Assembly: GCA_013396995.1 (NCBI GenBank)
Contig: VWZP01002415.1
Location: forward strand, 1,210,069-1,274,068
Direction of reading: 5' to 3'
DNA length: 64,000 nucleotides
DNA from: Dicaeum eximium
Taxonomy: Eukaryota > Chordata > Aves > Passeriformes > Dicaeidae
Each line of letters starts with the position of its first letter. Within the stretch, counting starts at the first letter, position 1. Shown here piece after piece: positions 38,701 through 53,132 of the stretch. A program made the translations under genes and the position numbers. The notes beneath the pieces were generated by a model. That model was not told the origin of the DNA. It searched no databases and saw only the letters and a list, made by a program, of their open reading frames with translations.

Positions 38701-40899
38701 ATATTGTCTCTTTATTTCTGATCTATTTTCTCTGACCAGAATATTCTGGCATTCCAGAAACACAACATGGATTATGAAGAATGTATTAATTTTGATTTTA
38801 AAAGATGAAATAATGAATGTTTCATCAATCTGCACTGGAAACCTGGGGAAGTTCCTAGGAAGGTGGCACTACAGTTCAGGAGTTCCAGACCTTGCCAGGC
38901 CAACTCAAGCAAATGATGTCTGTTCTTCTCTTCTTGTCCTCCTTCTGCCCTCTTGAAGTGCAAGCCCTTCTGGGATCAGGAGGTTTCATCCCACCTGTCT
39001 GTAGAACAGTGAGCCTCTTTTTTAAGCTAGAACTTACTTGGACTCTACCTCCCCTGTGCTTAGGGGTACATTTTTTCCTCTGAGACACACATATGTAGAT
39101 CCTTCACCTTAAACCAGTCACTTCTGTTGTGCTCTGTGCTGTGATGATGGCCTTCAGTACAGCTGCATTTCTGTTGTAGCTGTAAAAGTGGTAAAAGGGG
39201 GCTCAGTCAGACTGGGGATCCCCAGGTATGGTGCTTGATACCTGCTGGAGGGTACCTTGGATGGAACTTTGACACTCAGGCTGGTTGGGACTGCAATTGT
39301 AAAAGTGTAAATGTAAAACAAGGTTCAAATTTTGGCCAGTCAAAGACCAGAATGAATTGAATCTACTTCCTTATCTTAGAAGATGTAAAAATCCCCAGAA
39401 TTCAGAAATAGTTAATCTGAACCTAAGTCAGAGATGATATATAAATGAAGAGAACACATGCAGACATGATGCAGCTATGGCTGACCAAAATTTATTTAAT
39501 GGTAGATGCCTTTAAATCACTGGTATGCAGAACTTGGAAGAACCCTAAGCTTTCAGAGTGTTATATGTTACCAAATATTACTTTTCTATATAAGTTGAAC
39601 TTATATTTATCAGACTATGGCTACACTTTCTGCATTTCATTTACTCCAATGAAGTTGATAAAATAATAATACAATATTTTACATTATAGTAAAATAAAAA
39701 AGTTGTAAGGTATGGATATAGCTGTTTCCTCAGGATATGTAATTAAGCAAAAGGTTGCTTTAAGCAGTCAGCCAAAATGATGTCTTTAGGATTGTCTTTT
39801 ACAATTATTTTAAGGTTTCTGAATGGTCACATATTCCAAGCATTTTGCATTTCTTTTGTCTCATTAAAGTTTCCTTTTTCTCTCAACCTTTCAGTGTCTT
39901 TCTTTATCTTCTTTTCCATAGTTTCTGTATAAATACTTCCATCTTGGACAGCACAGGCCCAATGCCATAAAACACAGGGCAGATTCTCAAGTGGGAAGAT
40001 GCACCAGGCACCATCAGCTGGGGACAGAGATGATGCAGTACTTGTCATTGTCTCTGGGGACTATTTGTGCTCTAATTGACTGAGCTATAACACCTACCTC
40101 TTCCATTATTCATACCTAAAAAGAAGCAGGAGTGGAATGAGCAGATGTGGCAGCCCTCACTACACCTGTCCTTTCCTGCTCTGCAGTGCGTGGCTGTGCC
40201 CGTTTCCCAGCACCAGCTTCAAAGCAAGGGATACAAATTCCTGTGCTGATCTGCCACAGGAACTTTGCCTGACAACTTCCATGTATATTTTGTTGCTTTG
40301 CCAAATCTTCTGGAGGCTAATCATTTGTATCTTTGCAATATATTATTCTTATGCATGGTGAGCAGACCTTTCTCTTGATTTCAATGGGGCTTTTCCTAAA
40401 ATCTGTCTGATTCCCACAGACAATCCACTCTTTATTAAAAGAGCATGCACGAGCCATCCAGGCTTGTCAAAATCTGAGTATTGCATATTTCTCAATCAGT
40501 ATGTGTTCTGACATTTTTAATTTTAAATTCTACACAGCTAACTATATTTATGAAACTATAATCTAATTTTGTTTTAATGCAAGAAACTAACCTTTGGCTT
40601 TTGAAAATTGTCAGTGTTTTTACTGAGTTGTTGGCTGGTTTTCAATTTGCCCAGAAATGTCTGTGAACTGATCACAATTAAAGTAATGTTAGCAGGTAAA
40701 AATAGTGGAAGATTTATAATTTTTTTTATTGTGTGTTTGTTTATTAGCACAAATTAGGAAATACATTAAAAAAAAAAATAGGGTCTGGGAACTTCTGTGA
40801 GCAGCATCAATAGTTTCTACCCAATGCCCATTGCTGAGACCATCTCTGAATTTTCACTAGTATCCTTACCAGTATTTCACTGAGTATCCTTAAATTTAA

Positions 40900-41040
40900 A
40901 CTTTGATTCAGAAAAAAAACATGTGGGTATATCATTAATTCCCACTGATGTAGACAGGTGCCTAATTTGCAGGATATATTAGGAGTACCCAATTGCTCTA
41001 AATTGAACACAGGCTTAAATGCCTTGCTGAATAAACCCTT
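40900..41040 (-). repeat. Possible fossil of an old amniote repeat
   Basis: Read on the minus strand, the order 'ttcagcaaggcatttaagcctgtgttcaa', 'ggtactcc', 'cagtgggaatta' resembles the old sauropsid repeat with 'ttcagcaaagcacttaagcatgtgcttaa... cccattgacttcaatggga'. Divergence is high. It explains part of the 94-codon minus-strand frame at 40807-41091, which is therefore not called as a gene. Confidence 0.42.
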
Positions 41041-43439
41041 ACCATTGAAATCGAACCATGGAAACAATTCAGCTGCACTGGAATCAGCCACATTTATCTA
41101 TTATATAATGAATGGAAAGCTATCTGAAGGGTAGCAGTTGTGGCACTGATAATATAGGTGCTTGAGGAATGGAAGCAATTGCATCAAGATGTGCATGTAT
41201 GTGCATTATTTTATGGGAAAAATAGGTATAAAATTATACATAATGAGTAAAAATAGGATGCATTTTTTTGTGTAAACTCCTCTCACGTACAAAAATGAAA
41301 CAGAGAGAAATCACTCTTTGTTACTTCTCACCTATAGTTATTCCAGTACTTCTAGGCTGGGATTAATATGGCACATTAATATGTGAAAAATTTATCAAGT
41401 GGTTTATCTTTCTATATCATTAACAAATATAATTAATCTATAGTGCTTGCCATTTAAGCACTTTGAGTCATATGTAGTTGAAGTTCTGCATGTCTTATTT
41501 GAACATAGACTTTTAGTTGTTCCTAGCATGCCTGACAGGACAGGGAGAGAAATTTCAAGCAGTTTACTATTTACCCACCTTCAGCTTGGCAAGTTTAAAC
41601 TGTTCTAGCCTCTGCTGAGTGACTTTTTCAAATGATTGATGCTTCACAAGGAAAGAACAGTACTCTGTATATATTTTTATTCTTTGGGTCATGGCAAGTT
41701 GTAAAAAGCTTCTGAGTAATGCACATTTGCACCTTGGCTATCCTCCCATCCTTGCAAGATTCCTACATGGCTAGAAGTCAGCCTTACTATTTATTTTCCA
41801 CATCAGATTGTATAAACTAGAAAAACAAGGAACCTCAACGTTAAGCATAGTGTATTATATTGATATCTCTGAAAATGGTCAGTAGTGGAATTTAGGATTA
41901 AATATACCTTGTCTAACTTTCAGTGCTTGCAGTGGCAATGTCCATATCCGAGTTCATCACCCCAAATTCCTTCTTTAGTGGCATGGCGCTTACATGTCAA
42001 TAGCGCTCTGATTTATATGTAGGGATATATGTTTGGATATAAATAACATTGTATTATAACTATATATATTTTGTCAGATAAAACCTACCTCTGGTACCTT
42101 AATTATATACTTTCATGACATAACTCTTTTTACTGAAAGAGCTGTCTCTGGGCAAGTGCTGATGCTGGTCTTACAGAGTTTCAGCTTCTGTTTTGTGTGG
42201 CAGAAGAAAAATTTGTAGATGAAGTAACATAGTAGCAGAAGTAATATTTGAGGTTGTAGAAAAATAAGGAAGGCAAATAAAGAAAAGCCCTGCCCTTACC
42301 TGGGATCAAAATGCCTCCTGCTCATTTGTCTGGGCTCTTTACACAGAGGCCATATCTAACTGTGCTCTTCCACTTTCAAAGATAAACCAGAATGCTTAAA
42401 GAAAGGAATGAAAAAAAGGGAAAAAAAACCCAACAGGAATAAAAGACAGAAATAAAATATTCTGTGTTCCACAGTAGACAACATAAATAGAAAAACAAGA
42501 CAAAATGGGCTTGTTTTCATTCTTTAATTTCAGCAGTTGTGTCACTGCTAGAGGAAACTACAGTAGATATATGGCTCAGAAAAGCCTATGGTGTAATCCA
42601 CCACGTAATAGAACACTTCCTAAAAATTGCTTACAACATACTAAAATGCCAAAACATTCTTCATAACCAGAATATGTCAGAGGAAGAGAGAAGATCAAGC
42701 ATATCACCAAATTCCTAAATGGTGTGGTAGTGTATTAAAGAAAATGAAGTTATTACAAAGCAAAAGAAAAATACCTCAAACAGTAACTATGAGTGACCCG
42801 GAGAAAGCAATTCCTGCTGACACAAAATCTGGCAAATGGTTTAACCCCTGAGAAAGAGTTTAACCCTGAGCAGGACCCCAAAGCACACATCCAGCTCATC
42901 TCATTGTTTTACAGGGGGAGTCCACCCTGCTGCTTGCCTTGGACCACTGCCACTTGCCAGGCCCTGGGAAAGTTTTAAAGACACACAATTTATAGCAACT
43001 ACACACCATGAAGGCTCTTCCTGCACATTTTCTGCTGCCTAAAAAATCAGGAGGACTAATAACACCTAAAAAAGTATTATGAAACAACAGGCTCATTTCA
43101 GACCCTTCTAGAGACACTGTGACATCAAGTGCCCCAGACCTCTAAGTCCCACTCCTTTCTGCCTCATCTGATGCTGTCTCTGTGCAGCAGAGACAAGGAG
43201 GGTACAAATTACCCAAGACAAGGAGGGTACAGTGGAAATACTGTTACATGCAGATGCCTTTTTCTGTTTGCTACACAGTCCCTTCCCTATTTCCAGTCTT
43301 AATTTTAACACGTTCCTTGACTTGTTAATGTTTGCGAGGCTACTCCAGCGTTTTACCAGATAACTAAAAAACAATCTCAGATGGAATAGTTTTAATTTCC
43401 AGTCTGAATTTATTTGTGACCAATTTGTAACCATCTAAT
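41041..43439. other. Noncoding DNA, no gene seen
   Basis: No exon, RNA gene or clear repeat is supported. Confidence 0.6.
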
Positions 43440-43500
43440 TGTGTGCCTGCACTAAATGGGAGTTTTCCCATTGAGTGTAATTGGATCAGGCCCCAAACCG
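43440..43500 (+). repeat. Fossil of an old amniote repeat
   Basis: The sequence contains AAATGGGAGTTTTCCCATTG followed by GTAATTGGATCAGGCCCCAA, matching the old sauropsid 'gggagttttgccattgacttcaatgg...gatcaggcccc' pattern. It is probably the same family as 28296-28375, in the opposite orientation. Confidence 0.6.
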
Positions 43501-46500
43501 CAAAGACAGCTGCTCTTATTACAGCGTGGAAAACAGGCAGGGTCTGGGTGTTACTGCATAATGACAGCAGTAAATTATATTCCAAGGGCAAGATCAGAAG
43601 CTGGTGTAAATCAATACAACTCAACTGGCTTTTAAAAAGTTATATCAGTGTGTGCAAGCTGCTAGGTTGGTTCAAACATTTTCTCAGTAGATTTTAAAGC
43701 TCATCCTGCTGCATAATGCATGCTAGGGAATTACTTTGCTCCTGCACCAAACCTAAACCATCTGACTGAACCCAGACTTGTATTTCAGAAAGTCATCCAA
43801 ATTTGATTTAGAGAGTGTGTATCATGGAGAACCTACCCCATTCCCAGAGACACTTTTCAAACATTTACTCTCCTTGTTCTTAAAGAAATCACTTTATTTT
43901 CTTTCTCACTAAGATGTCAGGTTCTAGCTAGATTTCCTAGCTCTTTTTATGCAGTTATATATAATAGCCTCTTCACTCAAATTTCCTCTTCTTATATTTG
44001 TTGTTCTGCAAAATTGTTGTTACACCTTTTAGTCTCCATTCTCAGTAGATGAGTTGATTAAACTTTTACTTTATTAGTCATTATTTCACAATTTTTCATT
44101 TTTAGCATTTTCTAAGACCTTTCTAATTGTTCAAACTCACCACACTGGTTGCTTTATAGGATGAGCAGGTAGCTTCTGATGCAAAAAATTACAGTCTGAT
44201 ATATTTAACTAGAATTAGGAAAAAATAGTATTTGTTTGTTTCCTGGGAGAGAAAATGAAAAAAATCAAACCACTACATTCATCTGACTATGACTCAGTGT
44301 GTTTATAAGGAATGATATATGTAATGGAATTACTCTGTGGAGCAGTCTCTGTTATTCCCTTTGAATAGATAGAAACAATTCACCGATTTCTCCAAATCAG
44401 GTGAGATTTTGAAAGGCGTGCAGCAGCCACACTCCTTGAAGCTGGTTCTGAAAGTGTAATTGGCTTTGATTTACCTGAAGATTATAGTAACATTCACTAG
44501 TCTCAAATTACAGCAAATAAAGAGGAAGTTTAAGAGAGGAAATTAAAGTGAAAAATACTAACATTATTGTATGTGTGTATTGTGAGGACTTAAAGAATGC
44601 AGTTGCATCTCTCAAAACACTGTCCCCATAAGATAAGCCACCACAACAGAACTTGAGACAAGTGCAGACACCAACAGGAAGATGCTCATTCCAGGCCTGG
44701 TGAGGCAGATCTGGGTGATGCATCCAGATAAAAATTCCCCCCATGGCAAANATTATAATCAGTTCTTAATATGTTTTCATAAAGGTAAAAGTGTTGGTGA
44801 CTCTGTAACAAACTTTCATGCTTGATATGTGTTTGAGTATGCTCTAAAGTTGACCAGGCAGACACTGCCCCAGCCTAGTGCTGTCTTGGTCTTCAATGCT
44901 GAGGAGTAATAGGAAGACAGTGCAGTAGAGGTTTTAGTACCTGCCTTTTCTTTCATAGAGAAAATTGGCTAAAATGGCTCTACTGGCCTGAGAGTAAAAG
45001 GAACTTCTACTCTGAGATTACAGCTAAAATGAAAACTGCAATCCATATACGTTCATTGTTACAAGTTTTCAACATTATGAACTATTTTGGAACATCTAAG
45101 AAGGACAAAAAACATGAGGACTAATAAAAAATAAATATATTTACAGTTTGGAAATGTGAGAAAGAATTAAAAAAGGTCAAATATGAAGAAAAACAATTAA
45201 ACCAAAACATGTTCAGCTGGTTCATTAAAGCATAATAAGCAATTAAAAAGCTTGTATTTATTTAGTGCTGTGAGAATAATTTGAGTATAAGCCTTGTTAA
45301 CTTCAGTTGTCCAAATCAAGGAGGATCTGTCAAGGAGGTTCTCATCAATCTTGTATAATGACTACAGAAGCATTTAGCTGATCTGAGGGGCACAGCTGGA
45401 TTTTCATCCAACCCTTTCATTTGGAAGCTCTAATTTAACACTTAGAGGAAAAACTCCTGTGTTGCTCTGTCAAACTTTGTCTGGGTAAATGTATTTTTTA
45501 AAGAAGAATTCTCTTGGTAAATAAAATTTCAAAGTAAAAAAGTATTACTAAAAGGTATAGCTGTGCAAGTTGCATTAATTTTGTAGTAGTGAAGGATGCA
45601 CCCCACAGAGATGGTTTCACCAGACCACCTGGACGAGTCAGCCTTGCCTATGAAATAAGACTGAGATTAGACTATATCTCATAAAAAAAGAGTAAGAATA
45701 TTAAGTTTACTCCTAAGACTGACAGAAGAGTAACAAAATGCCCCAGGACAATGTGAAAAATACTGACAAAGCTCCTGAAATGTGTTGGGCTATTTACAGC
45801 GTGCATTAAAGAAGGAAGACAGAGATGCAGACTTTAAGTATATGCATAAAAAGTACAAGATACATGGGAGATAGAAAATTTAAAAAGATACCGTGGAATG
45901 TTTTCCATAATTAGAGTAGGAATGTAATCTGCTTCAGGAAATATAGGAAAATAGGAAGTTTAGAAAATATTGGGAAGGAATAAGGGAGGACAGTGCCTTT
46001 AGCAGTCTTGTGTAGAGTATAGATACATTTGAAATCCCTAGGTAAAGGAAGCAGAATGCCATCTAGAGATCTATATGATGCTATTGAACTAGAAAGGTAA
46101 GAAAGAGGAAGATGATTTTGGTTTTGGTTTTAAGTTTGGTTTGGTTTTGTAGTTTTATTTTTTGTATGAAAAACTCCCCAATTTTTATTACATCCTTCAT
46201 GGGATTTGTTGCTCACTGGAAATTTGAGCAGCCTAAGTATATGCTGAGAAGGGAATGAAGTAGGACCCTGAATGTGAGGTAGTAAGTTGCATTGATGAAT
46301 ATATTTTCATACAGGAAGCACAGAAAACAGCAAGAAAGGAGGACTTTTAAATTCACTTTTAAGGAGTTAGTTCAGAATTGCACAGAGAAGCCTGGAAACA
46401 GCTAACTAGGCAGCAGCTCTGCAGAAAGATTTAAGAGTTACAAAAGGAGTTGAACCTGTGTTAATGTGTTAATTGTCCTTCAAGCAAAAACTCAAAACCT

Positions 46501-47406
46501 GTCTTGCAGTGTATGCCTGCTAATACACTTAACTGCAAAGCAAGGGAAGGATTTGTCTCTTCTTTGCAGCAGGCAGGCTCTTCTGTCCTTGGCACTGGGC
46601 AGTCTTCATCTTCTCTGTGCTTGTCATGGAACTTGTATTCCATGAAAACATTAAAAAATTGAGGTCAAGAAGGATAATCAGATGTCCAGACTACTTGATA
46701 GAAGAAATACATTAGGTCCAAAAAGAAAGGAAAAGGAGGGCAAGGAAGAAAGATGATGTCTATGATCATATGAGATGTTTCATGATTTAAAAAAATAAAA
46801 ATTAAAAAATTAAATAGTTTTCCATGTCAAAGGCTAGCACAGGAAGTAATAGAACAGATTTGTAGAAAATCAGGTCTGGCATTAGTCAAACCATCCTACT
46901 GATAATGATCACCAACAATGGGGAGAAGGGCTCTAGAAGGGTGACTGAGTCCCCATTACTTGAAGATCTTTTACAATAGGCTAGCCATATACCTACCAAG
47001 GATAACAGATATAAAGTATTTGAGAAGAGATGAAATTACTGATTTCTTCAGGTTCTCCCCAGTTCTGACTCTAGATTTGTTTATTCCTAACTTTGAAGGT
47101 AGTAATTTCCAGGAAATTAGCTTGATAAAACAGGAAGAAATGTGTTCTGCATGAAAATCTATACAGAAAAATGGTCCGGAGAAACTGCTTATTTACTTCA
47201 GCTGCAAGTAAATATATTCTTATAGTTAACTAAACTTACAATGATATTTCCAGTACTGGTATTATCTTTCTAATATTTAATGATTCCAAGGTTAGCATGT
47301 TCATACCTATGCAAAAGAAATGCTTCACATTTGGTGCAATATCTCCCTTGAGATTTGTGGCTTCTTATATTTTCCATTAATTTTATTCGCACACTTCTTT
47401 CAATAA
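43501..47406. other. Noncoding DNA; single ambiguous base at 44751
   Basis: No gene is supported. A stretch around 44380-44510 carries homeobox- and TCF-like words (GTAATTGGCTTTGAT) and could be a conserved element, but this cannot be shown from one sequence. Position 44751 is an N. Confidence 0.55.
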
Positions 47407-47431
47407 TTTATTTATTTATTTATTTTATTTT
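47407..47431. repeat. (TTTA)n microsatellite
   Basis: About five to six TTTA units with one TTTTA interruption. Confidence 0.9.
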
Positions 47432-50400
47432 AATAACTAACTATTAGTTAATTGTATTTTTCTTTGCCCAAGGAAGAAGACTTTAGTTCATTTAGCTATG
47501 CCACACTTGACATCATCTGTATTTGCCATAGTCACACATGGGTGCTGGAGGGGAGATTATGGAGCCTAATGTTTGTTTAGGTTAAAATAAACTAGGAAAT
47601 AAGCTTTATATACAGAAAAATATTTTAAATATTTCCTAAATGTCCTATTCCTCATCAGTCTAAATCTTCTTGTATTTAGAATTTTTAATGTCTTCTTCCA
47701 CTTGAAAAAACATGCCTTCATCAGAATAGAGTGGTGGAAGAGTGCTCACTAGACATAAAGAACATACAGATGCAGGTCCCAGCATACCTGCTCTTTGCTT
47801 GCTACCTGTGTCCTGATCAAAAGTTATCCTGTTAATTAGAAGTGATTGTTTTTCTTCCATCTTTTTTTGTGAGGAGGTGTCCAAAAATTATTTCAAAAAT
47901 ACTAAAATATTTATTATAAATAAATAGTTTATTACAATTTGATATATCAGCAGACAATGCAAGAAACATCCTTCCACCAGTGCATCTACGTTTATGTAAA
48001 ATATAAGAATATAGTTCAAGCTCAGTCAAAATGTGAAAGGAGTAAGGTCAGGATAAGTATTTCCCTTGTAGTTGTCTCTGTTGGCTTTTAAAAAGTTTTA
48101 TTTAACTACATCAAGATTTAGTTGTTTATAGCTGTTGCATATTTATAAGTTCCTGGCTATAATGTACAAAGTGTAAATTCTCAGATAGGTCATCCAAGAA
48201 ATAGCATATTTTTTCTCTCTGTTTTTTCACATTAAAAAGTAAAATTCAAACTAAAGTATTTAAAAACAAATCTGAATTGCCAGAACACAATGATACTTTT
48301 GGTACTGCAAAAAAGCCTAACAAAATAACGAACAACAAAAACCAAGTCCATGCTTTTCCTTCTTCAATATTCAATCTTCATTATGATACTGCACATATCC
48401 AGACCATTTTCACCTCACCTTCTCTGACCTGTTGTCTTGTCTTTTGTCATTTTGGACAATCCAGCGACTTTCCCAGTGACAGTTGAAATACATAGGCTTA
48501 GGTTTCTTCCAGGAGAACTATACTGTTATAATTTTGTATGGCTGACATAAATATTTTTGATGGGATGAGTTATAGGAGCAATAGACATTGCAATTTCTTA
48601 CTGAAGTACATAAAATATGCAAGTTAAAATACTGCCCAGTTTTCTGGCCTCTTCTGCCTACAGAGAGGCACTGAACAGGCATCTGCTAAGGAACATCACA
48701 TCCTTGGTTACTAGCAAATATTTTTATTTATATGTAAGTCATGTTAGAACTTCTGCTTTTGCACTTTTTGATACATAACTACAGCAGTGCATGTTCAGTG
48801 TGAGAGGAGCTTGTTCTGGAAAGCAGTGTTTTCCAGAAGGTTTTAAACACTGGTTTTTGTTGTAGCAAATGCAGCAATGAGTGAAATGACATCACAGAGC
48901 GATTTAGATAAATGACATCTCATACCAGTACTCTGTTTAATATGAAACATAATCATGTTCAAGGAAATTTATAAGGCTCTGCAGGACTTTTAATCAAATT
49001 TTCATGTTAAGAGATTCTTCTGCCATACCTTCTTTGTATAGACTACAAAACTAATGGATGGGAGTCCTGCTAAAATTTAGTTTAAAAATAGTGGGACCTC
49101 AGGCTGGGTGATCCCACATTTGGATGTTACCTGACCTCAGTAGCTTACAGAACTATTCTCTGTGTAGCCCACATTCCTAGTAGAAATCTCTTGTTCAATG
49201 GACTGAGGAAAAAAATCTAGACAGAATAAACTTCTCTCCTCTTCATCTCTTTCAAGAGAAAGAATGCAATCTAATTGTAAAACATATTTTTAAAGCAAAT
49301 GTTTCACAATGTCACAATGCATTTTTAAGACATTTTCAAATTGAAAATATTTTAAGGTTTCTGCACATGAGAACGTTACCCAAGTGATGGATTTCCTATA
49401 CTGAAAGGTTTTTTCATGTAAATTGCTCAGTAATTACATTTCAAAACCGCATTGATTTCTTATATGTCAATACTTATTAGAGATTAAATGTCCAGTTCCT
49501 GTCAGGTGGGTGAGCATTTAAAGTTGGAGCTCTTCTGAGAGATTGTTTTTTCAGTAAGGCTTTGTTTTGGGATACTTTCTACTTCTTTTAAAAAGCTCTT
49601 TTTATCTTATGCCCCCCTTTGGCTAGTGGATCTCATTTCTCTTAATTTTCACTCCTCCACAGTGTTTTTTAGAAATGATTCAGTGAAGCAGCACTGGCCC
49701 CCTTGTACAAAATTCCCAGTGTACGTTGAGAATTTATCTTACTTCTGCTACGTGTTATAATTACAAGTTCCAATCAAAGTACATCTTTTGAGTTACAAGT
49801 TTGTGTCATTGCTTTAGTAGAAATGCAAATGTTATGTATTTAACATGCAAATGAAGAGAAATAAATATAATGCATGAAGTCTGTATTCCATCTCAGAAGT
49901 AATTGTAATGTGTAATAAGGGTTCGGCAGCCAGGTTTGACAAGAGAGAAGGCACAACAATTTTTATTTACTGCAAGAGCACTCATCTCTGTCTGACCTCT
50001 CCTGGTTCTGGTGACATTTAATGTAAATTTGGCACTCTGATTTCTATATGTGATGGCAGGCATAGCTGTATTACTTTTGGTTTATTTCATTGGCTTAGTC
50101 ACAATCATTTTTACAACTTGATGCTTCTGCATATAGTAGTGAGTGTCTGTGTTTATGAACTACAGAATGGTTTTAAGTCAGAACAAATGTGTACTGTCTA
50201 CCAGATGATGTTTTGTGAAAGTGCTAGAAATAGGATACTACCAAAATAATTCTTTATTTGGTATATGTCTGAGCTTCTGGCACATCAGAAATTAGCTAAG
50301 GGTTCAGCTGGGATGACTATGCTCAAGAAGTACCAAAGGACTCATCCTCCAGGGCTGACTGTTCTAACTCACCTGGACTGCTGGCTTCCAAAATACACTG

Positions 50401-53132
50401 TGGCAGTGGTTTCTGTAATTTGCCTTGCTTTCTGGGAAACAGATTTTCCTTTTCTTTGTTTTATACCTGTTGTGAGCAATTTTATTGCTGAATGATCCTC
50501 CCCCATTCACCTTCTGAAAGACAGTTTTTAAAAAATTATTTTTACAGAATTTCATCAAAACCTTCTTTACCTTCCTATAGATATTTTTCTTTTTATAATT
50601 TTTTTTCTAAATGTCAGACTCCAAGTTTGTTTGTATGATAAAGTATTCCAATCTTTTTATCATACGTTCAAGATTTCTGCAGCAAAAAAAGGGTTGAGCA
50701 TGAACTCACACTTTATTTAAAATGCAAAATTACCTGGAATGCATACCAGCATGATTATATGAATTTGATGCAACCTCTGCAATCTACATGACTTGTGATG
50801 TAGTACAGCTAAGCTTCTTAATTACTGCCTAGCTAAATATTGCAGGGATCTTTTTGCAAGCAAGTGAAATAAAGCATTGCCACTGTGCTTGCCTGCAGGT
50901 TTCTCCAAGGTTTCATGTGTAAATGAACCTAGGAACTGCATTACTTGTTTGGGTATTTTGTAGCTATAGTCTGTTCTTTACTGTAAGTTTAAGTTCAAAT
51001 CAATCTGATATTAAGTGAAAATAATCTTAAATTCTAACCACACTTGCTTTAAATTTTGTTTTAAATGTTTTGGGATTTTTTGTTTGTTTGTTTGTCACAG
51101 TATAATACCGGTGAATATGAACATATATCTTTCTTTGGTACCTGATGTGTTTTAAAATAAATTACCAGAAATAGGGAGAAGAAATAGGTCATAAAAATTG
51201 AGAAAGTAATACTTATCTAATAAAGACTCTGTGAAATCTAAGCTATATGTGTTACAAACATATGGAACAACAACAAAAACAAAAAAGCTGATATTCCCAT
51301 AATCCAAAAGAGAGTCAGAATCAAGGGAGTGGACATTTTATACTGGTGTGAGCAATAAATGGCCTATTGTGTATACTTAGTTGTTAGGAGTAAAAAACTC
51401 TTAAAAGCAATCTGCTGTTTCACAGGAGGCGAGTGAAACCATTTCATTATCGCAGTAAGGTAATTAGAAATCTCATAAGCAATCAAGCAGCCAAATTTTG
51501 CACCAGCTGTAAGCAACTAAAACAAAAAGTGACAAGTGGACCAGCAAGTAATGAATTACAATAACCCAGATGAGAAATAAAAGACAAACGTGTGAGTGTC
51601 TTGGCATCCCCAGGAGAAGCAATTTCTGTAGGCTGGAAATGATCCTGGGACAGTAATAAAATGGCTTTGTAACATCATTAATATAGAAAACAAAATCACA
51701 ACTTGGAATTTAGCCTAATTTTTTGTGAGAGCTGAGAGTTTTGGGGAGTATATGGGTGTCAGAGAGAAAAATCTAGAACTTGGAAATTAAGTCTATAATC
51801 TCCACAGTTTGTAAACCTGATGGGTTTTTTGCTTCTACCTACATGCAGGGTAAGAAAGTGGAATTATATCCAAACCTCCATATGACAGTCCTATTTGTAG
51901 AATGTGGAGCTGTAGAACATGGTTGTAGAACATGGAGATTCAGGGCCCCTACCCTCAGCTCAGTGCAGTGTAGATTGGATTGCAGTGTGTAGCATTGGTG
52001 GAAGCAGATACCAGCTCTGGGATGATTGAAACTAAATGACATAAAGCCTACCAGGGAATCCTGGGGAGCAAGTAATAAATTTGTGTACTACTTTGGCATA
52101 TCAGAAGCTGAAGCTAATCAGTCCAACAACAAAATAAAAGTGAGTGATCTTCATATGAGAGCAAAAGAATAGTAATTTCTGAAAATATAATTTCTTTAAA
52201 ATATCTCTTTTGTACCTGAAATTGGTCCTGCAGGGCAATTATGACAGACAATCCCAAATATGGGTAGATGAGTACCACTATCTGATTATTTTTTAAATTA
52301 AAATATCTGTCAACAGGCACTCTTGGCAAACATGTTTAGGAAATTTCCATTTTCCATTGACTTCACAGGTCAAGTCCTGACCTTCCTATGGGAAAAAAAA
52401 TTTGTTCAGACATACAAAGCCTGAATGATATTAGTGTTTCAGTTTTCAAAGGAATTCAGGAGACTAAAAGAGCAAATTCATCAAGCTGCAAACCCTGAAA
52501 ACGCAAAAGGAGCCCGAGTTTCTGAGCATCTTTGAGCATATCTCTTGAGCCGTTACAATGCAGATAAGGAGCCCAGTGTGAGATGTGCAACAATAACTCT
52601 GCATTGTTCAATTTTCCTGAATGTCTGACAAGTATGTGTGGCTCTCTCTATACATTTATGCACATGTGTCTGCAATGCTTGATCTAACATACTGTAAATG
52701 TTAATGGATAAAGAAAAATGCACTAACTGTAGCTAGCAGCTGCTTTGTTGGTTTGTTAATACAAATCATACATTATAAGGAATAGCATCTGTAATGAGGT
52801 AAAACAAAAACACAAAGACATATAAATTGGGAGGTGGGAGACCAATAAAAATGACACAAAAAGTGCCCTGGGCAACACAAAGCTCAAGAAGTACTAAATA
52901 CTTAATCAAGCTTTAATGTATATGTCCTCTGATTCAGCCTTCTAATGTTGCTCCTTTGGCTTAAGCTCAAATTTTTTTTTTTTTTTTCTGGTTGTAGCAC
53001 ATGTTGACTTGGAACTGGTAGGCTTTCAAAAGAGCCTTCATTTTCCAGGGTATAATCTTAGTCTCAAGGACATAAATATTGCGGTGAATTGTTAAGAATA
53101 AGTGTCATTTGGAAGGGATAAAAATGTTACAG
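47432..53132. other. Noncoding DNA, no gene seen
   Basis: No exon or RNA gene is supported over 5.7 kb. The 11-base word GTAGAACATGG is repeated in near tandem at about 51912-51935. An octamer pair at 49823-49852 is listed separately. Confidence 0.6.
49823..49852 (+). promoter_or_regulatory. Two octamer (ATGCAAAT) motifs 22 bp apart
   Basis: ATGCAAAT, the consensus site for POU-domain (Oct) factors, occurs at 49823-49830 and again at 49845-49852 on the same strand, 22 bp start to start, or about two helical turns. Single octamers occur elsewhere in the window (for example at 62912-62919) at roughly the rate expected for AT-rich DNA, so only the phased pairing is notable. Function is unproven. 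Confidence 0.3.

Larger units (their letters stand above)
30311..40899. other. Noncoding AT-rich DNA with minor simple repeats
   Basis: No supportable gene in about 10.6 kb. The minus-strand frame at 32415-32789 (124 codons) has no recognised domain and overlaps the tandem repeat at 32729-32770. Two overlapping minus-strand frames at 35970-36354 are discussed as a finding. Simple repeats are listed separately. Confidence 0.6.

Noticed and set aside
40807..41091. 94-codon minus-strand frame
   Set aside because: Much of it overlaps a probable old repeat fossil.
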